Assembly (NCBI GenBank): GCA_045532055.1
Contig: JAZSFF010000034.1
Location: 1 to 64,000 of the forward strand
From: SIG440 sp045532055
GTDB lineage: Bacteria > Bacillota > Clostridia > Monoglobales > Monoglobaceae
Direction of reading: 5' to 3'
DNA: 64,000 nt
The translations under genes and the position numbers were made by a program. Under the pieces are notes generated by a model. The model was not told where the DNA came from. It ran no database searches and worked only from the letters and a program-made list of their open reading frames with translations. This document shows, in pieces, positions 1 through 8,144 of the stretch (position 1 is the stretch's first letter; every line of letters starts with the position of its first letter).

Positions 1-43
1 CTTGACGTCATTGGTGCAAAGTGTTAGAATAACAAGTATGTGA
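1..43 (+). CDS. C-terminal end of an upstream gene, probably RelA/SpoT (ppGpp synthetase) ACT tail
   Basis: The reading frame beginning at base 2 is open to a TGA at 41-43 and encodes a 13-residue tail ending SVRITSM. A tail of the form xVxSVRxxS is what the C-terminal ACT domain of Rel proteins usually looks like, and rel is very often directly upstream of dtd in Firmicutes. The stop codon overlaps the GAGGT ribosome binding site of dtd, so the two genes are translationally close. Only 13 residues are visible, so the assignment rests mostly on gene order and is tentative. Confidence 0.4.
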   Translation, partial: LTSLVQSVRITSM

Positions 44-54
44 GGTAATTGATT

Positions 55-492
55 ATGAAAGTTGTTTTACAAAGAGTTCTTGAGGCAAGTGTCACTGTTG
101 ACGGAAAAGTTTTAGGTGAAATCGGCAGGGGGTATGTGGTGCTCCTTGGTGTTGGCAACAATGATACCAGAGAAATTGCGGAGAAAATGACTGACAAGGT
201 GAAAAAGCTGAGGCTGTTCCCTGATGATGAGGGCAAAACCAATCTGTCCATTGACGATATTGGCGGTGAAGTGCTGGTTATTTCACAGTTCACCCTTTAT
301 GCAGATGCAAGAAAGGGGACTCGCCCCAGCTTTATTGAGGCAGGCGCTCCCGCTTTGGCGGAGGAACTTTATGAATATTTTATAACCCTTTGTGAGGAGC
401 GGTTTTCAAAGACGGCACACGGCGAATTTGGTGCAGATATGAAGGTTAGTCTTGTTAATGACGGGCCATTTACTATTTGTCTGGAGTTGTAG
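55..492 (+). CDS. dtd: D-aminoacyl-tRNA deacylase
   Basis: Cytoplasmic proofreading enzyme that hydrolyses D-aminoacyl-tRNA (and Gly-tRNA-Ala) so that D-amino acids are not trapped on tRNA. The 145-residue protein starts MKVVLQRV and carries both family signatures: SQFTLYAD near residue 78 and the C-terminal [11 protein letters not shown], which contains the NxGPxT motif that forms the cross-subunit active site with the first one. The length is normal for the homodimer family. An in-frame TTG lies six bases upstream, but the ATG at 55 is preferred because GAGGT at 42-46 is 8 nt before it. It is the first complete gene of a short operon with the next two genes. Confidence 0.95.
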   Translation: MKVVLQRVLEASVTVDGKVLGEIGRGYVVLLGVGNNDTREIAEKMTDKVKKLRLFPDDEGKTNLSIDDIGGEVLVISQFTLYADARKGTRPSFIEAGAPALAEELYEYFITLCEERFSKTAHGEFGADMKVSLVNDGPFTICLEL

Positions 493-503
493 GGGGGATT
501 TTT

Positions 504-1016
504 ATGAGCAAAGTACTTATTGTTGTGGATATGCAAAATGATTTTATTGACGGTGCGTTGGGAAGCCTTGAGGCACAAGGAATAGTCGGAAATGTAAAGA
601 AAAAGATTGAAGATTTTGACGGAACGGTAATCTTTACACAAGATACTCACGATGAGAATTATATGTCAACTCAGGAGGGCAAAAAACTGCCCGTTTCTCA
701 TTGCATAGAGGGTACAAAGGGCTGGGAGATACACCCTGAATTGAAAGGCTTGGCTCAAAACTGTATAACAAAGCCAACATTTGGTTCAATTATATTGCCG
801 GAGTATATCTGTGATTTGCTTGGCGAAGAACCTGATGAAGTTGAACTGGTAGGGCTTTGTACAGATATTTGTGTTATTTCAAATGCTATGATTTTAAAGG
901 CGTCTTTCCCCGAGGCAAAAATCACAGTTGACGGAAGTTGCTGTGCCGGCGTGACACCTCGGTCACACAAAAATGCCCTTGATGCTATGGCAAGTGTTCA
1001 AATAGAGATATTATGA
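504..1016 (+). CDS. Isochorismatase-family cysteine hydrolase (nicotinamidase-like)
   Basis: A 170-residue alpha/beta hydrolase of the isochorismatase/nicotinamidase superfamily. The expected catalytic triad is visible: Asp in VVDMQNDF near residue 9, Lys in ITKPTF near residue 87, and Cys in GLCTDICVISN near residue 125. A possible metal-binding segment FTQDTHDENY is followed by HCIEGTKGWE. This arrangement resembles PncA-type nicotinamidases that feed NAD salvage, but the exact amide substrate cannot be read from the sequence. The ATG at 504 is preceded by AGGGGGG at 491-497. The gene ends in ATGA overlap with sfsA, so the two are probably translationally coupled. Confidence 0.82.
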   Translation: MSKVLIVVDMQNDFIDGALGSLEAQGIVGNVKKKIEDFDGTVIFTQDTHDENYMSTQEGKKLPVSHCIEGTKGWEIHPELKGLAQNCITKPTFGSIILPEYICDLLGEEPDEVELVGLCTDICVISNAMILKASFPEAKITVDGSCCAGVTPRSHKNALDAMASVQIEIL

Positions 1017-1693
1017 TTTATAATAATGTAAAACCGGGCAGGTTTATATCCCGCCCAAATCGGTTTATAGCAAAGATTGAGATTGACGGAAGAGAAGAGA
1101 TTTGCCATGTAAAAAATACAGGCAGATGCAAGGAGTTGCTTATGCCCGGTGTCAGGGTTGTGGTTCAACAATCGTCAAATCCTGACCGCAAGACAAAATA
1201 TGACCTTATAGGTGTTTATAAAGGGGATAAGCTGTTTAATATCGATAGTCAAGCACCCAACAAAGTGGTTTTTGAATGGCTGAAAGAAAAACAACCTTTC
1301 GGTAAGATTACATTTCTGAAACCTGAAAGCACTTTTGGAAAATCCCGTTTTGACTTTTATTTTGAAATGGGGGCTAAAAAAGCGTTTGCGGAGGTCAAGG
1401 GAGTAACTCTGGAAAAAGACGGAGTTTTTCTGTTCCCTGATGCTCCTACCGAAAGAGGTGTGAGACATCTGCAGGAATTGCAACAATGCAAAAAGTCGGG
1501 ATATGATGCCTATGTTATATTTGTTGTTCAGGCAGAGGAGGTAAAATATTTTACACCCAATGCTGAGACCCATCCGGAGTTTGCCCGTGAACTTGCAAAA
1601 GCAAAAAAGGCAGGGATTGAGGTTTTGTGCCTTTGTTGCAACGTGACGGAAAACAGCTTGGGTATAAAGGGCGGTGTTCCTGTCAGGGTTTAA
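1013..1693 (+). CDS. sfsA: SfsA family protein (DNA/RNA nuclease SfsA)
   Basis: A 226-residue protein of the SfsA family, first described as a sugar fermentation stimulation protein and now usually annotated as a nucleic-acid-binding protein or nuclease. The family signature is present: RPNRFIAKIEIDG near residue 15, HVKNTGRCKELL near residue 32, an SRFDFYF segment near residue 113, and FPDAPTERGVRHLQEL near residue 142. It overlaps the hydrolase by four bases. No clear terminator follows; a strong promoter for the next gene begins about 15 nt after the stop. Its physiological role here is not evident. Confidence 0.9.
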   Translation: MIYNNVKPGRFISRPNRFIAKIEIDGREEICHVKNTGRCKELLMPGVRVVVQQSSNPDRKTKYDLIGVYKGDKLFNIDSQAPNKVVFEWLKEKQPFGKITFLKPESTFGKSRFDFYFEMGAKKAFAEVKGVTLEKDGVFLFPDAPTERGVRHLQELQQCKKSGYDAYVIFVVQAEEVKYFTPNAETHPEFARELAKAKKAGIEVLCLCCNVTENSLGIKGGVPVRV

Positions 1694-1706
1694 AAGTGAG
1701 TAACTA

Positions 1707-1735
1707 TTGACGTAAAAAGTTTTTTGAGATATAAT
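1707..1735 (+). promoter_or_regulatory. Sigma-A-type promoter for the DegT aminotransferase
   Basis: TTGACG at 1707-1712 and TATAAT at 1730-1735 are separated by exactly 17 nt. Transcription should start near 1742, giving a leader of about 60 nt before the ATG at 1802. Confidence 0.75.
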
Positions 1736-1801
1736 AAATTGTTGAGCATTGCGATGGAGACTCGCAATAAATCTTTATAAAAAACAATAAGGTGATTTAA
1801 A

Positions 1802-2923
1802 ATGGCTGATAAAATCTGGCTTTCTACGCCTACTATGCATGGCGAGGAACAAGTGTTTGTAAAAGAAGCTTTTGACACAAACTGGGTGGCACCTTTGGGA
1901 AAAAATGTTACAGAATTTGAAAATGAGATTGCACGATATGTTGGTTGCAAGGCTGCTGCGGCAATGACTGCGGGAACCCATGCACTTCATATGGCTGTTA
2001 AAATGGCAGGCATTGGAAGGGGCGATGTTGTCATATGCTCCGACCTGACCTTTGCAGCAACGGTCAATCCGGTTACATATGAGGGAGGAACCTTGGTCTT
2101 TGTGGATTCAGAGCGTGACACATGGAACATGGACCCCAAGGCTTTAAAAATTGCTCTCGAAAAATATAAGGACAAGGCTAAGGCTGTGATTGTTGCAAAT
2201 CTTTACGGAACACCGGCGAAACTTCGGGAAATCTGTGATTTGTGCGAAAAATATAATGTTGTTCTGATTGAAGATGCGGCGGAATCTCTTGCCGCAACCT
2301 ATCGTGGCAGACAGACAGGAACCTTTGGCAAATATAACGCCATAAGTTTTAACGGCAACAAGATTATTACATCTTCAGGCGGCGGAATGTTTTTGTCAGA
2401 CGATGAGGCGGCGGTTCAGAAGGTAAGGTTTTATTCAACGCAGGCAAGAGACGCGGCTCCGTATTATCAGCATAGTGAGATTGGCTATAACTATCGTATG
2501 AGCAATATTGTTGCAGGTATTGGCAGGGGACAGCTTATTCATCTTGATGAGCATAAAGAGCTGAAGAAGAAGATATATGAGCTTTATAAAAAGGAATTTG
2601 AGGGCTTGCCAGTAAAAATGAATCCATATCTTCCCTATACTGAACCAAATTTCTGGTTGAGTTGTTTTGTCATTGATGAAGATGCAATGGACAAGGTAAA
2701 TCCTGAAATGATAAGAGTTGCCCTTGAAAAAGAAAATATTGAAGCTCGTCCCATATGGAAGCCAATGCATATGCAGCCTGTGTTTGAGGGTTGTGACTTT
2801 ATAACTGCAGGGGATAATGTGGGTGAGGATATATTCAGGCGTGGAATTTGTCTGCCCTCGGATATAAAAATGAACGAAGAACAGCAAATGAAAGTTATAA
2901 AAATAATAAAAGAGCTTTTTTAA
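1802..2923 (+). CDS. DegT/DnrJ/EryC1/StrS-family PLP aminotransferase (PglE-like)
   Basis: PLP-dependent sugar aminotransferase of 373 residues. Visible landmarks are AGTHALHMA (cofactor phosphate pocket, near residue 60), IEDAAESLAATYRG (Asp contacting the pyridine nitrogen, near residue 158), and SFNGNKIITSSGGG with the Schiff-base Lys near residue 182. The MHGEE start and the IEDAAES form resemble PglE/LegC-type enzymes that aminate UDP-4-keto-6-deoxy-HexNAc in surface glycan synthesis. No matching 4,6-dehydratase or acetyltransferase lies beside it, so the pathway must be completed elsewhere. AAGGTGAT precedes the ATG. It is monocistronic, with its own promoter and a strong terminator. 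Confidence 0.88.
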   Translation: MADKIWLSTPTMHGEEQVFVKEAFDTNWVAPLGKNVTEFENEIARYVGCKAAAAMTAGTHALHMAVKMAGIGRGDVVICSDLTFAATVNPVTYEGGTLVFVDSERDTWNMDPKALKIALEKYKDKAKAVIVANLYGTPAKLREICDLCEKYNVVLIEDAAESLAATYRGRQTGTFGKYNAISFNGNKIITSSGGGMFLSDDEAAVQKVRFYSTQARDAAPYYQHSEIGYNYRMSNIVAGIGRGQLIHLDEHKELKKKIYELYKKEFEGLPVKMNPYLPYTEPNFWLSCFVIDEDAMDKVNPEMIRVALEKENIEARPIWKPMHMQPVFEGCDFITAGDNVGEDIFRRGICLPSDIKMNEEQQMKVIKIIKELF

Positions 2924-2935
2924 AAAACAAAAAGC

Positions 2936-2966
2936 AACCCCCGTGACAAACAGTCACGGGGGTTTT
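2936..2966. terminator. Bidirectional Rho-independent terminator
   Basis: Stem CCCCCGTGAC (2938-2947) with GTCACGGGGG (2953-2962), loop of 5 nt, followed by TTTT on plus and preceded by an A-rich tract that serves the minus strand. It separates the aminotransferase from the convergent TRAP genes. Confidence 0.9.
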
Positions 2967-2978
2967 GATATATAAGTG

Positions 2979-3245
2979 CTATTTTTTCTTTGTGGTAAGA
3001 GCCATTTCACCGTTTAAATACATTGCAACAAGGCCCAGGAGAACAAGGATTGATGTTGCATAAACAATTACGGGAATAATTTGTTTATATATAACAGAGC
3101 AAATAACTGTCGCTGTGTTGCCGCCGATTATCAGGGCTGCAACATAGCCAAAAAAGGTCATTCCGCCGGCAAAAAGGCAAATCATAATTCCGTATCCAAA
3201 AATGGTTTTTAAAACTGCAGAGATTTTTTTAAGAAAACCTTTCAT
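2979..3245 (-). CDS. Small two-helix membrane protein, TRAP permease partner
   Basis: An 88-residue protein with a basic N terminus (MKGFLKKIS), two hydrophobic segments (about residues 17-42 and 54-77) and a lysine-rich C-terminal tail TTKKK. I do not recognise a characterised family. It is the second gene of the operon with the TRAP large permease: the permease stop codon TAA lies inside the ribosome binding site AAGGAGGT of this gene, so the two are tightly linked. It may act as a reduced small subunit or assembly factor, but canonical DctQ subunits are larger (about 160-200 residues, four helices), so this is inference from position only. Confidence 0.7.
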   Translation of the reverse strand: MKGFLKKISAVLKTIFGYGIMICLFAGGMTFFGYVAALIIGGNTATVICSVIYKQIIPVIVYATSILVLLGLVAMYLNGEMALTTKKK

Positions 3246-3258
3246 TTGACATACCTCC

Positions 3259-4617
3259 TTAAAGTCCTATTATGGGCAGAACACCCATAAGGCAAAGAAT
3301 CTGCATAATAAACTGTGCAGCCACCCACCATAGATTGTTTTTAAAGGTTTTGCCGAAGTCGGATTCTGCCAGGGACATACCTGCGTACATACCCAGACCC
3401 AAAGGAGGAGTAATTCCGCACATAACTCCGCAGATACAGGGCAGCATAGCGGCCGCAAGAAGGGGAGAAACCCCAACTGTTGCCAAAGTAGAAATAAACA
3501 TAGGACCAAAGATTACAACCAGAGATGAGCCTGGGATGACCATGCCCAAAACACAGGTAAAGGCACAGATAAACAGGACCATTCCCAACTTGTTGAATGA
3601 CATGGAAACAATAAAGGTCTCCATTTCTTCCGCAACATTCATATCCTTAAAAAGGCTTCCAATCATATAACCGATTATACATACACCGATGGCGGGGGAA
3701 ATTGTTTTCACTCCAGTTGCAAACATTTTTGCTATATTGTTTATGGAAACTGTTTTTTTGTCTTTGCATATCAGGCAGGTGTATAAAGCTGAGATTCCTG
3801 CAATAAACAGCAAAAGAGAACTTGATAAATACTTTGCTCCGTCTTTTCCAAGTCGTGCTGTGAAGAAGGTGTCCTTGAAAAGATAATCAAGAGCGAAAGG
3901 AAGAAGGATAATAATAGGGATAAAGAGACCCTGCCAGCCGGTTTTGAAAACTTCTTTAAGATTTGGAAGTTCTTCCTTTGTCATTGGTTTCACTTTATAG
4001 TATTTGCAAAAACCCCAAACCATAACAATACGCTGAAGTATAAACCAAAGGGAAATTCCCCACAAAACAATCCAGAATCGTCCCGTTGTCATATTTTCAT
4101 TTGGAAAAAGGGCCATATAAGCACCCATTGCCGCAACGATGTTTGATGACGGGGGAATCATATTGCCCATGTAACTGGCGTTGCTTTCTATATTTGCAGC
4201 CAGTTCTCTGGGGAAGCCTGATTTAATCATCGCAGGGATGGTCAATGCACCTGTAGCCATTACATTTCCGGGACCGCTGCCGGAAAGTGCTCCCATAAAA
4301 GCACTTGCGATAACAGACACATAGCCTGCCCCGCCTGTAACCCTACCCAAAAGTGAAAGAATAATTGCGACGCAGGAATCAATTACTTTGGTTTTTGTCA
4401 GAATAATTGACATGGCAACAAAAGCCGTCATTGAGTAAATAAGTGAAGTAGAAAGTCCGTCGTTTATGTATTCCCGGATATTTCCCCACGTGCCTGTAAT
4501 GGAAAGCAAAATAATAAAACTGATTAACACTGCTTCATATACAGGTCTTTTAAAAAGCATAAACCATATGCTGATTACAACAAGCATAACGGCAAGATAA
4601 ATAAATGCAGATGGCAT
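3259..4617 (-). CDS. TRAP transporter large permease subunit (DctM-like)
   Basis: A 452-residue polytopic membrane protein with about 12 hydrophobic segments. The stretch around residues 110-165 (GALSGSGPGNVMATGALTIP, then MIPPSSNIVAAMGAYMAL) and the C-terminal repeat (LGMVIPGSSLVVIFGP, then GITPPLGLGMYAG) match the two inverted-repeat ligand/Na+ loops of DctM-type TRAP permeases. These are secondary importers that normally need a periplasmic DctP or TAXI binding protein and a DctQ subunit. Neither is encoded nearby; only an 88-residue membrane protein follows. An in-frame GTG six bases upstream abuts the ribosome binding site, so the ATG at 4617 is preferred. The gene diverges from a LysR regulator that probably controls it. 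The substrate is unknown. Confidence 0.85.
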   Translation of the reverse strand: MPSAFIYLAVMLVVISIWFMLFKRPVYEAVLISFIILLSITGTWGNIREYINDGLSTSLIYSMTAFVAMSIILTKTKVIDSCVAIILSLLGRVTGGAGYVSVIASAFMGALSGSGPGNVMATGALTIPAMIKSGFPRELAANIESNASYMGNMIPPSSNIVAAMGAYMALFPNENMTTGRFWIVLWGISLWFILQRIVMVWGFCKYYKVKPMTKEELPNLKEVFKTGWQGLFIPIIILLPFALDYLFKDTFFTARLGKDGAKYLSSSLLLFIAGISALYTCLICKDKKTVSINNIAKMFATGVKTISPAIGVCIIGYMIGSLFKDMNVAEEMETFIVSMSFNKLGMVLFICAFTCVLGMVIPGSSLVVIFGPMFISTLATVGVSPLLAAAMLPCICGVMCGITPPLGLGMYAGMSLAESDFGKTFKNNLWWVAAQFIMQILCLMGVLPIIGL

Positions 4618-4642
4618 AAACACCCTCCCCTATTCTGTTTTT

Positions 4643-4678
4643 GTTATAACATTAATTCAAATATAGTTATAATATAAC
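4643..4678. promoter_or_regulatory. Palindromic operator candidates between TRAP and lysR
   Basis: Two related palindromes: GTTATAAC at 4643-4650 and GTTATAATATAAC at 4666-4678. The second overlaps the -10 box of the TRAP promoter. Their position fits binding sites for the divergently encoded LysR protein, but no experiment or alignment supports this. Confidence 0.35.
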
Positions 4679-4699
4679 ACGTAACAGGGGATATGTCAA
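4671..4699 (-). promoter_or_regulatory. Promoter of the TRAP operon
   Basis: On the minus strand, TTGACA (4694-4699) and TATATT (4671-4676) are separated by 17 nt. The -10 region overlaps a palindrome that may be an operator. Confidence 0.65.
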
Positions 4700-4725
4700 G
4701 GGGATAAAAATTTTTCATATAACTC

Positions 4726-4754
4726 TTGCATAATAAAAAATTAAATAGTATACT
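4726..4754 (+). promoter_or_regulatory. Promoter of the lysR-type gene
   Basis: TTGCAT (4726-4731) and TATACT (4749-4754) with a 17-nt spacer, ending about 28 nt before the GTG start at 4783. It diverges from the TRAP promoter with only 26 nt between the two -35 boxes. Confidence 0.65.
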
Positions 4755-4782
4755 TAAATCCAGGGGGAAAGGAGAGGATAAA

Positions 4783-5691
4783 GTGAATTCAAGACAGCTA
4801 AAATATGTTATTGCTCTTGCAGAAGAACGGAATTTTTCTCAGGCGGCTCAAAAATTCGAGATATCTCAGCCGGCTTTCAGCAAGCAAATTATCAGTCTGG
4901 AAAACGAGCTGGGAATAAAACTTTTTGACCGTGGAGTTGTGCCCCTTGTCCTTACACCGGCTGGAGAGTTTTTTGTGAATAAAGCAAAAAAACTTTTGCT
5001 GGAGGAAGAAGCACTGCTTAAGGGCGTGGAAGAATATAAAAATGACGAAAGAGGAAGGCTTACCATAGGTATTGCGCCGTTTCGCAGTCTTTACGTGATG
5101 CCAGAAATTGTTCTGGAAATTAAGGAAAAGTTTCCTCGGATACAATTGGTGTTGGAAGAACACGGACTGGAACAGCTTAAAAAAGGGTTGTTTGAGGGGG
5201 CATATGATTTTGCGATTATGAATCTTCCTGTCGATGAAGCGGGTTTTGATGTAATTCCTCTTTTGCCCGATGAACTTGTTTTGGCGGTTCCGAACAGGCT
5301 GTTGCATTTGATAGATGGAAACCAGAGCGAGAGAAAAATTGATTTGAAAGCGTGCAATAAACTGCCCTTTGTGGCTGTTGGCAAAAATCAGGAAATGCGA
5401 AAGTTGTTTGAAAGAATTTTTGCAAAAGAAGAAGTTGAACCCCAAATTTTTGTTGAGGTTACAGGAATTACAACCGCCAGAGAAATGGTAAGAAAAGGTG
5501 TTGCAGCAACACTTCTGCCAAGACAGTTTTTGCAAAGAGAGGCAGAAAACGAGAACATAACTCTTTTTGAACTCGGGCAAACAGAATACAGTCGGCAGCC
5601 GGCGATTGTTCTTCGTCGGGGACAGTATGTTTCAAAATATACGGAGTTCGCTGTTGAAGAGCTTATCAAACAAAATAAAAAAACGGTATGA
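4783..5691 (+). CDS. LysR-family transcriptional regulator
   Basis: A 302-residue LysR-type regulator. The N-terminal winged helix-turn-helix covers about residues 1-60 (LKYVIALAEERNFSQAAQKF, then ISQPAFSKQI). The rest is a periplasmic-binding-protein-like co-inducer domain beginning LTIGIAPFRSLYVMP. An in-frame start 57 bases upstream exists, but the GTG at 4783 is chosen because AAAGGAGAGG lies just before it and the protein then has the usual LysR start and length. It is divergent from the TRAP permease, the classic arrangement for a regulator and its target. The inducer is unknown and may be the transported acid. Confidence 0.92.
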   Translation: MNSRQLKYVIALAEERNFSQAAQKFEISQPAFSKQIISLENELGIKLFDRGVVPLVLTPAGEFFVNKAKKLLLEEEALLKGVEEYKNDERGRLTIGIAPFRSLYVMPEIVLEIKEKFPRIQLVLEEHGLEQLKKGLFEGAYDFAIMNLPVDEAGFDVIPLLPDELVLAVPNRLLHLIDGNQSERKIDLKACNKLPFVAVGKNQEMRKLFERIFAKEEVEPQIFVEVTGITTAREMVRKGVAATLLPRQFLQREAENENITLFELGQTEYSRQPAIVLRRGQYVSKYTEFAVEELIKQNKKTV

Positions 5692-5710
5692 TTTTTCACA
5701 CCGTTTTTTT
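5677..5710. terminator. Bidirectional terminator overlapping the lysR stop codon
   Basis: An A-run, then stem ACGGTATG (5683-5690) with CACACCGT (5697-5704) and one mismatch, then a run of seven T. The lysR stop codon (5689-5691) is within the stem. It also ends the minus-strand cassette that finishes at 5748. Confidence 0.8.
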
Positions 5711-5747
5711 GTAAATAGAGATGAATTACAGCATGACACGGAGCACA

Positions 5748-7058
5748 CTAAATTGTTGGCCATGCATCTTCAATCATTTTCATAACGGAATCGTATTCAA
5801 GCTTTTGGAGCTGCATATCGTTGCCGTTTTCATCAAAAATTTTGATGGTGTCGCTGATTTTGCAAAGTGTATTTGCAAAAGCCTCTTTTGTGTCATCCAT
5901 AACATGAAGTCTAAAAATTACTCTGTCAAGAGAGCTTGTAGAGGAAATTTCATCATCAACAAATTTGAACTGACGATTCTGGAGGAGTTGTGGCATAGCG
6001 TTGATTTCTTCAACACCCTCAATTTTGCTGATGCGACCGGGTTTTAGCGGAATATAGTAATTGCAACAATATTTGCTGAATTTGTAATTGTCCTGTGTTT
6101 TAACATCATAGCGTGTCATCTTTCCTGTCAGAGCAAATTCTATCATCAACTCAAGAGAACTGATGCCGTTGAGCTTTTCAGCAAAGACATAAAACTGCTC
6201 TCCGCCCATTCGGAGGCCTGATTCATGGAAGTATAGTTTGCCGTTTTCTTCAAAGCCCTGGAACATAATATTTCCATATTTTATACCTAAATCCTGAATG
6301 AGTTTTATGACAGCAGGCTCGGTTGTTTTTTTGTATTCGTCAAGAAATTTGGGAGAAAACATATGGAACAGGCAGGAAGCTGCTGTTGATTTTTCCTCTT
6401 CTGTTTTGTACTTAAGGAAAGAAGATGAAAGACTGCAGTAGCCATCCTGAACGGTATAGTGGATAAAGATTTCGTTTTCGCTCTGCATATATCTTTCACA
6501 GACAATTTTTTTGCTTTCGGATTCCTCATACAACTGCTTGTAATAGCTGATAAGTTCGGCTTCGTTGTTGCATCTCATAATTCCCCGTCCGCCACTGCCG
6601 TCTGCAGGTTTTACCATTACGGGGTATATAATTTTGTCCAAGTCCTCTCGCTTGAAATTGATGTCAATGTTATAAACATCGGGGGTGGGAATGCCGTACT
6701 TGAGGCACAACTCTTTGAACTTTCTCTTATCGTTTGAAACAATGTCAAACTGTTCAACAGTACCGCAACAGGGTAGCCCCGCTTTTTCACAAATTTCGGC
6801 ATAATATGGCAGATGTGAATCTGTCCATCCCACAAAAATACCATCGATATGGTTTTTCTTTATAAGCTCGACCATTTCATCAATCTGAGAAAAATCAACC
6901 ATCCATTGTTCATCCGCAATCAATTTCGCAGGTGATTTTTCTGCCGGATAGAAGTTGGCAACAATGGTTTTTATGCCCATCTCCTTTGCTCTGATTACTG
7001 CACAAGCAGCAAGAGATGAGCCGTCCAGAAACAAGAGCTTTTTTCCGCTTAAATCCAT
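5748..7058 (-). CDS. ATP-grasp domain protein (carboxylate-amine ligase type)
   Basis: A 436-residue ATP-grasp protein. The N-terminal pre-ATP-grasp Rossmann-like region begins KKLLFLDGSSLAACAVIRA and is followed by VGWTDSHLPYYAEICEKAG. The ATP-grasp core includes PVMVKPADGSGGRGIMRC near residue 148, the glycine-rich nucleotide loop. Such enzymes activate a carboxylate as acyl-phosphate and join it to an amine or thiol; the closest general look is to CarB/PurK-like ligases. The ATG at 7058 has GGAGAGG upstream, while the longer ORF start TTG does not. It is the last gene of the minus-strand cassette, 24 nt after the preceding gene. Substrates cannot be read, but its neighbours point to glycan modification. 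Confidence 0.82.
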   Translation of the reverse strand: MDLSGKKLLFLDGSSLAACAVIRAKEMGIKTIVANFYPAEKSPAKLIADEQWMVDFSQIDEMVELIKKNHIDGIFVGWTDSHLPYYAEICEKAGLPCCGTVEQFDIVSNDKRKFKELCLKYGIPTPDVYNIDINFKREDLDKIIYPVMVKPADGSGGRGIMRCNNEAELISYYKQLYEESESKKIVCERYMQSENEIFIHYTVQDGYCSLSSSFLKYKTEEEKSTAASCLFHMFSPKFLDEYKKTTEPAVIKLIQDLGIKYGNIMFQGFEENGKLYFHESGLRMGGEQFYVFAEKLNGISSLELMIEFALTGKMTRYDVKTQDNYKFSKYCCNYYIPLKPGRISKIEGVEEINAMPQLLQNRQFKFVDDEISSTSSLDRVIFRLHVMDDTKEAFANTLCKISDTIKIFDENGNDMQLQKLEYDSVMKMIEDAWPTI

Positions 7059-7082
7059 GATTATCCTCTCCAATTCACTAAA

Positions 7083-8144
7083 TCAATATTTTTTTCCAAG
7101 TTTTTTTAGTATACTGTTAATTTCATCCCGGAAACCAATTTGTGAAGGTATTTGCCACAAAAACTGTCCTCGTCTATTTGCTTCTACCAAAATCCAGCCA
7201 CTATCCGTCAATGCAAGATCCCAGCCCGTATATCTGTTGTCCGGAACAACATTTGCCAACTGTTTAACAAGTTTTTTTGCCTCATCCCAACGGGGAAGCT
7301 GAAAGTCAATAAGTGGCTCATTTGTTTGAGGGTGAGAATCAAAGGTATTGCCGTGTTCATCAGCAGCGGCAAATACACGCCCGGTTTCTGCGTTTACATC
7401 ACATATTATACCCCCTGCCCCTGCGTTATCTACGTTTTTGCCGTTTTGACCAACTCTGAAAAATGGATGTATAATAAGGGTTTCATCATCCAGTAGGATT
7501 GTAGGAACACGCACTGTATTTACCGAAGCGGGGTGTGGTTTGGCAAGGTCTTCTACCTGAACAATTAATTCTTCCATTATAAGTTTACCGTTGTATTCGG
7601 TGAGCATTGAAACAAATCTTTCTTTTGTCCAATCATAATCTTCGGATTTTATAATCTGGATGCCCCGACCACAGGACAAAGCCAAGGGCTTAATAATGAA
7701 TTTGGAATGAGATGAGACAAATTGTTTAAATTGTTCAAATTGACTTTCGTCTTCAATAAAAACAACTTCACGACCATAAAATTCTTTGAATTTTTCATAT
7801 GTCTTCCATTTATTATCAAAAAACTCATCGTTTTTGTGATTGTTTAATATACAAGCATAACCCAAATGCTCCCAATCTGCAACAAATTGCAAGCGTTCCT
7901 TTTTGCTTTTTTCAGCAAAACGCAAGCACAAATATTCAGCAAAGCCAAAACCGTAGTGTGCATAAGTGTTTACCATATCATTTATGTATTTTTCTTTGGC
8001 CTTTTCGTTTTCAAAAGAAACGCCAAAATCACATAACGTTTTAGCGGCAACCTTTTTCAGCGTATTTCTTTTCAGTACACCGCCGACAGCCATATAATAA
8101 AAATATCGAACAGCTCTATTGTTTTTAATCGTTTCTTTGTTCAC
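7083..8144 (-). CDS. Sugar-transfer-associated ATP-grasp protein
   Basis: A 353-residue protein resembling the uncharacterised sugar-transfer-associated ATP-grasp family, so called because its genes accompany sugar transferases. Visible ATP-grasp elements are KFIIKPLALSCGRGIQII near residue 149 (nucleotide-binding Lys and glycine loop), VEDLAKPHPASVNTVRVPT near residue 199, and the C-terminal metal-binding strand GWILVEANRRGQFLWQIP near residue 318. The N-terminal 140 residues are a mixed helical region with no recognised motif. The gene overlaps the sugar transferase by ATGA, so they are translationally coupled. Expected chemistry is ligation of a carboxylate to an amine or hydroxyl on a lipid-linked sugar or a precursor; this is inferred from the family and context. 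Confidence 0.8.
   Translation of the reverse strand: MNKETIKNNRAVRYFYYMAVGGVLKRNTLKKVAAKTLCDFGVSFENEKAKEKYINDMVNTYAHYGFGFAEYLCLRFAEKSKKERLQFVADWEHLGYACILNNHKNDEFFDNKWKTYEKFKEFYGREVVFIEDESQFEQFKQFVSSHSKFIIKPLALSCGRGIQIIKSEDYDWTKERFVSMLTEYNGKLIMEELIVQVEDLAKPHPASVNTVRVPTILLDDETLIIHPFFRVGQNGKNVDNAGAGGIICDVNAETGRVFAAADEHGNTFDSHPQTNEPLIDFQLPRWDEAKKLVKQLANVVPDNRYTGWDLALTDSGWILVEANRRGQFLWQIPSQIGFRDEINSILKKLGKKY

Noticed and set aside
4798..5580. 260-residue minus-strand frame inside the LysR gene
   Set aside because: Antisense shadow of lysR; rich in Phe, Lys and Cys without domain features.
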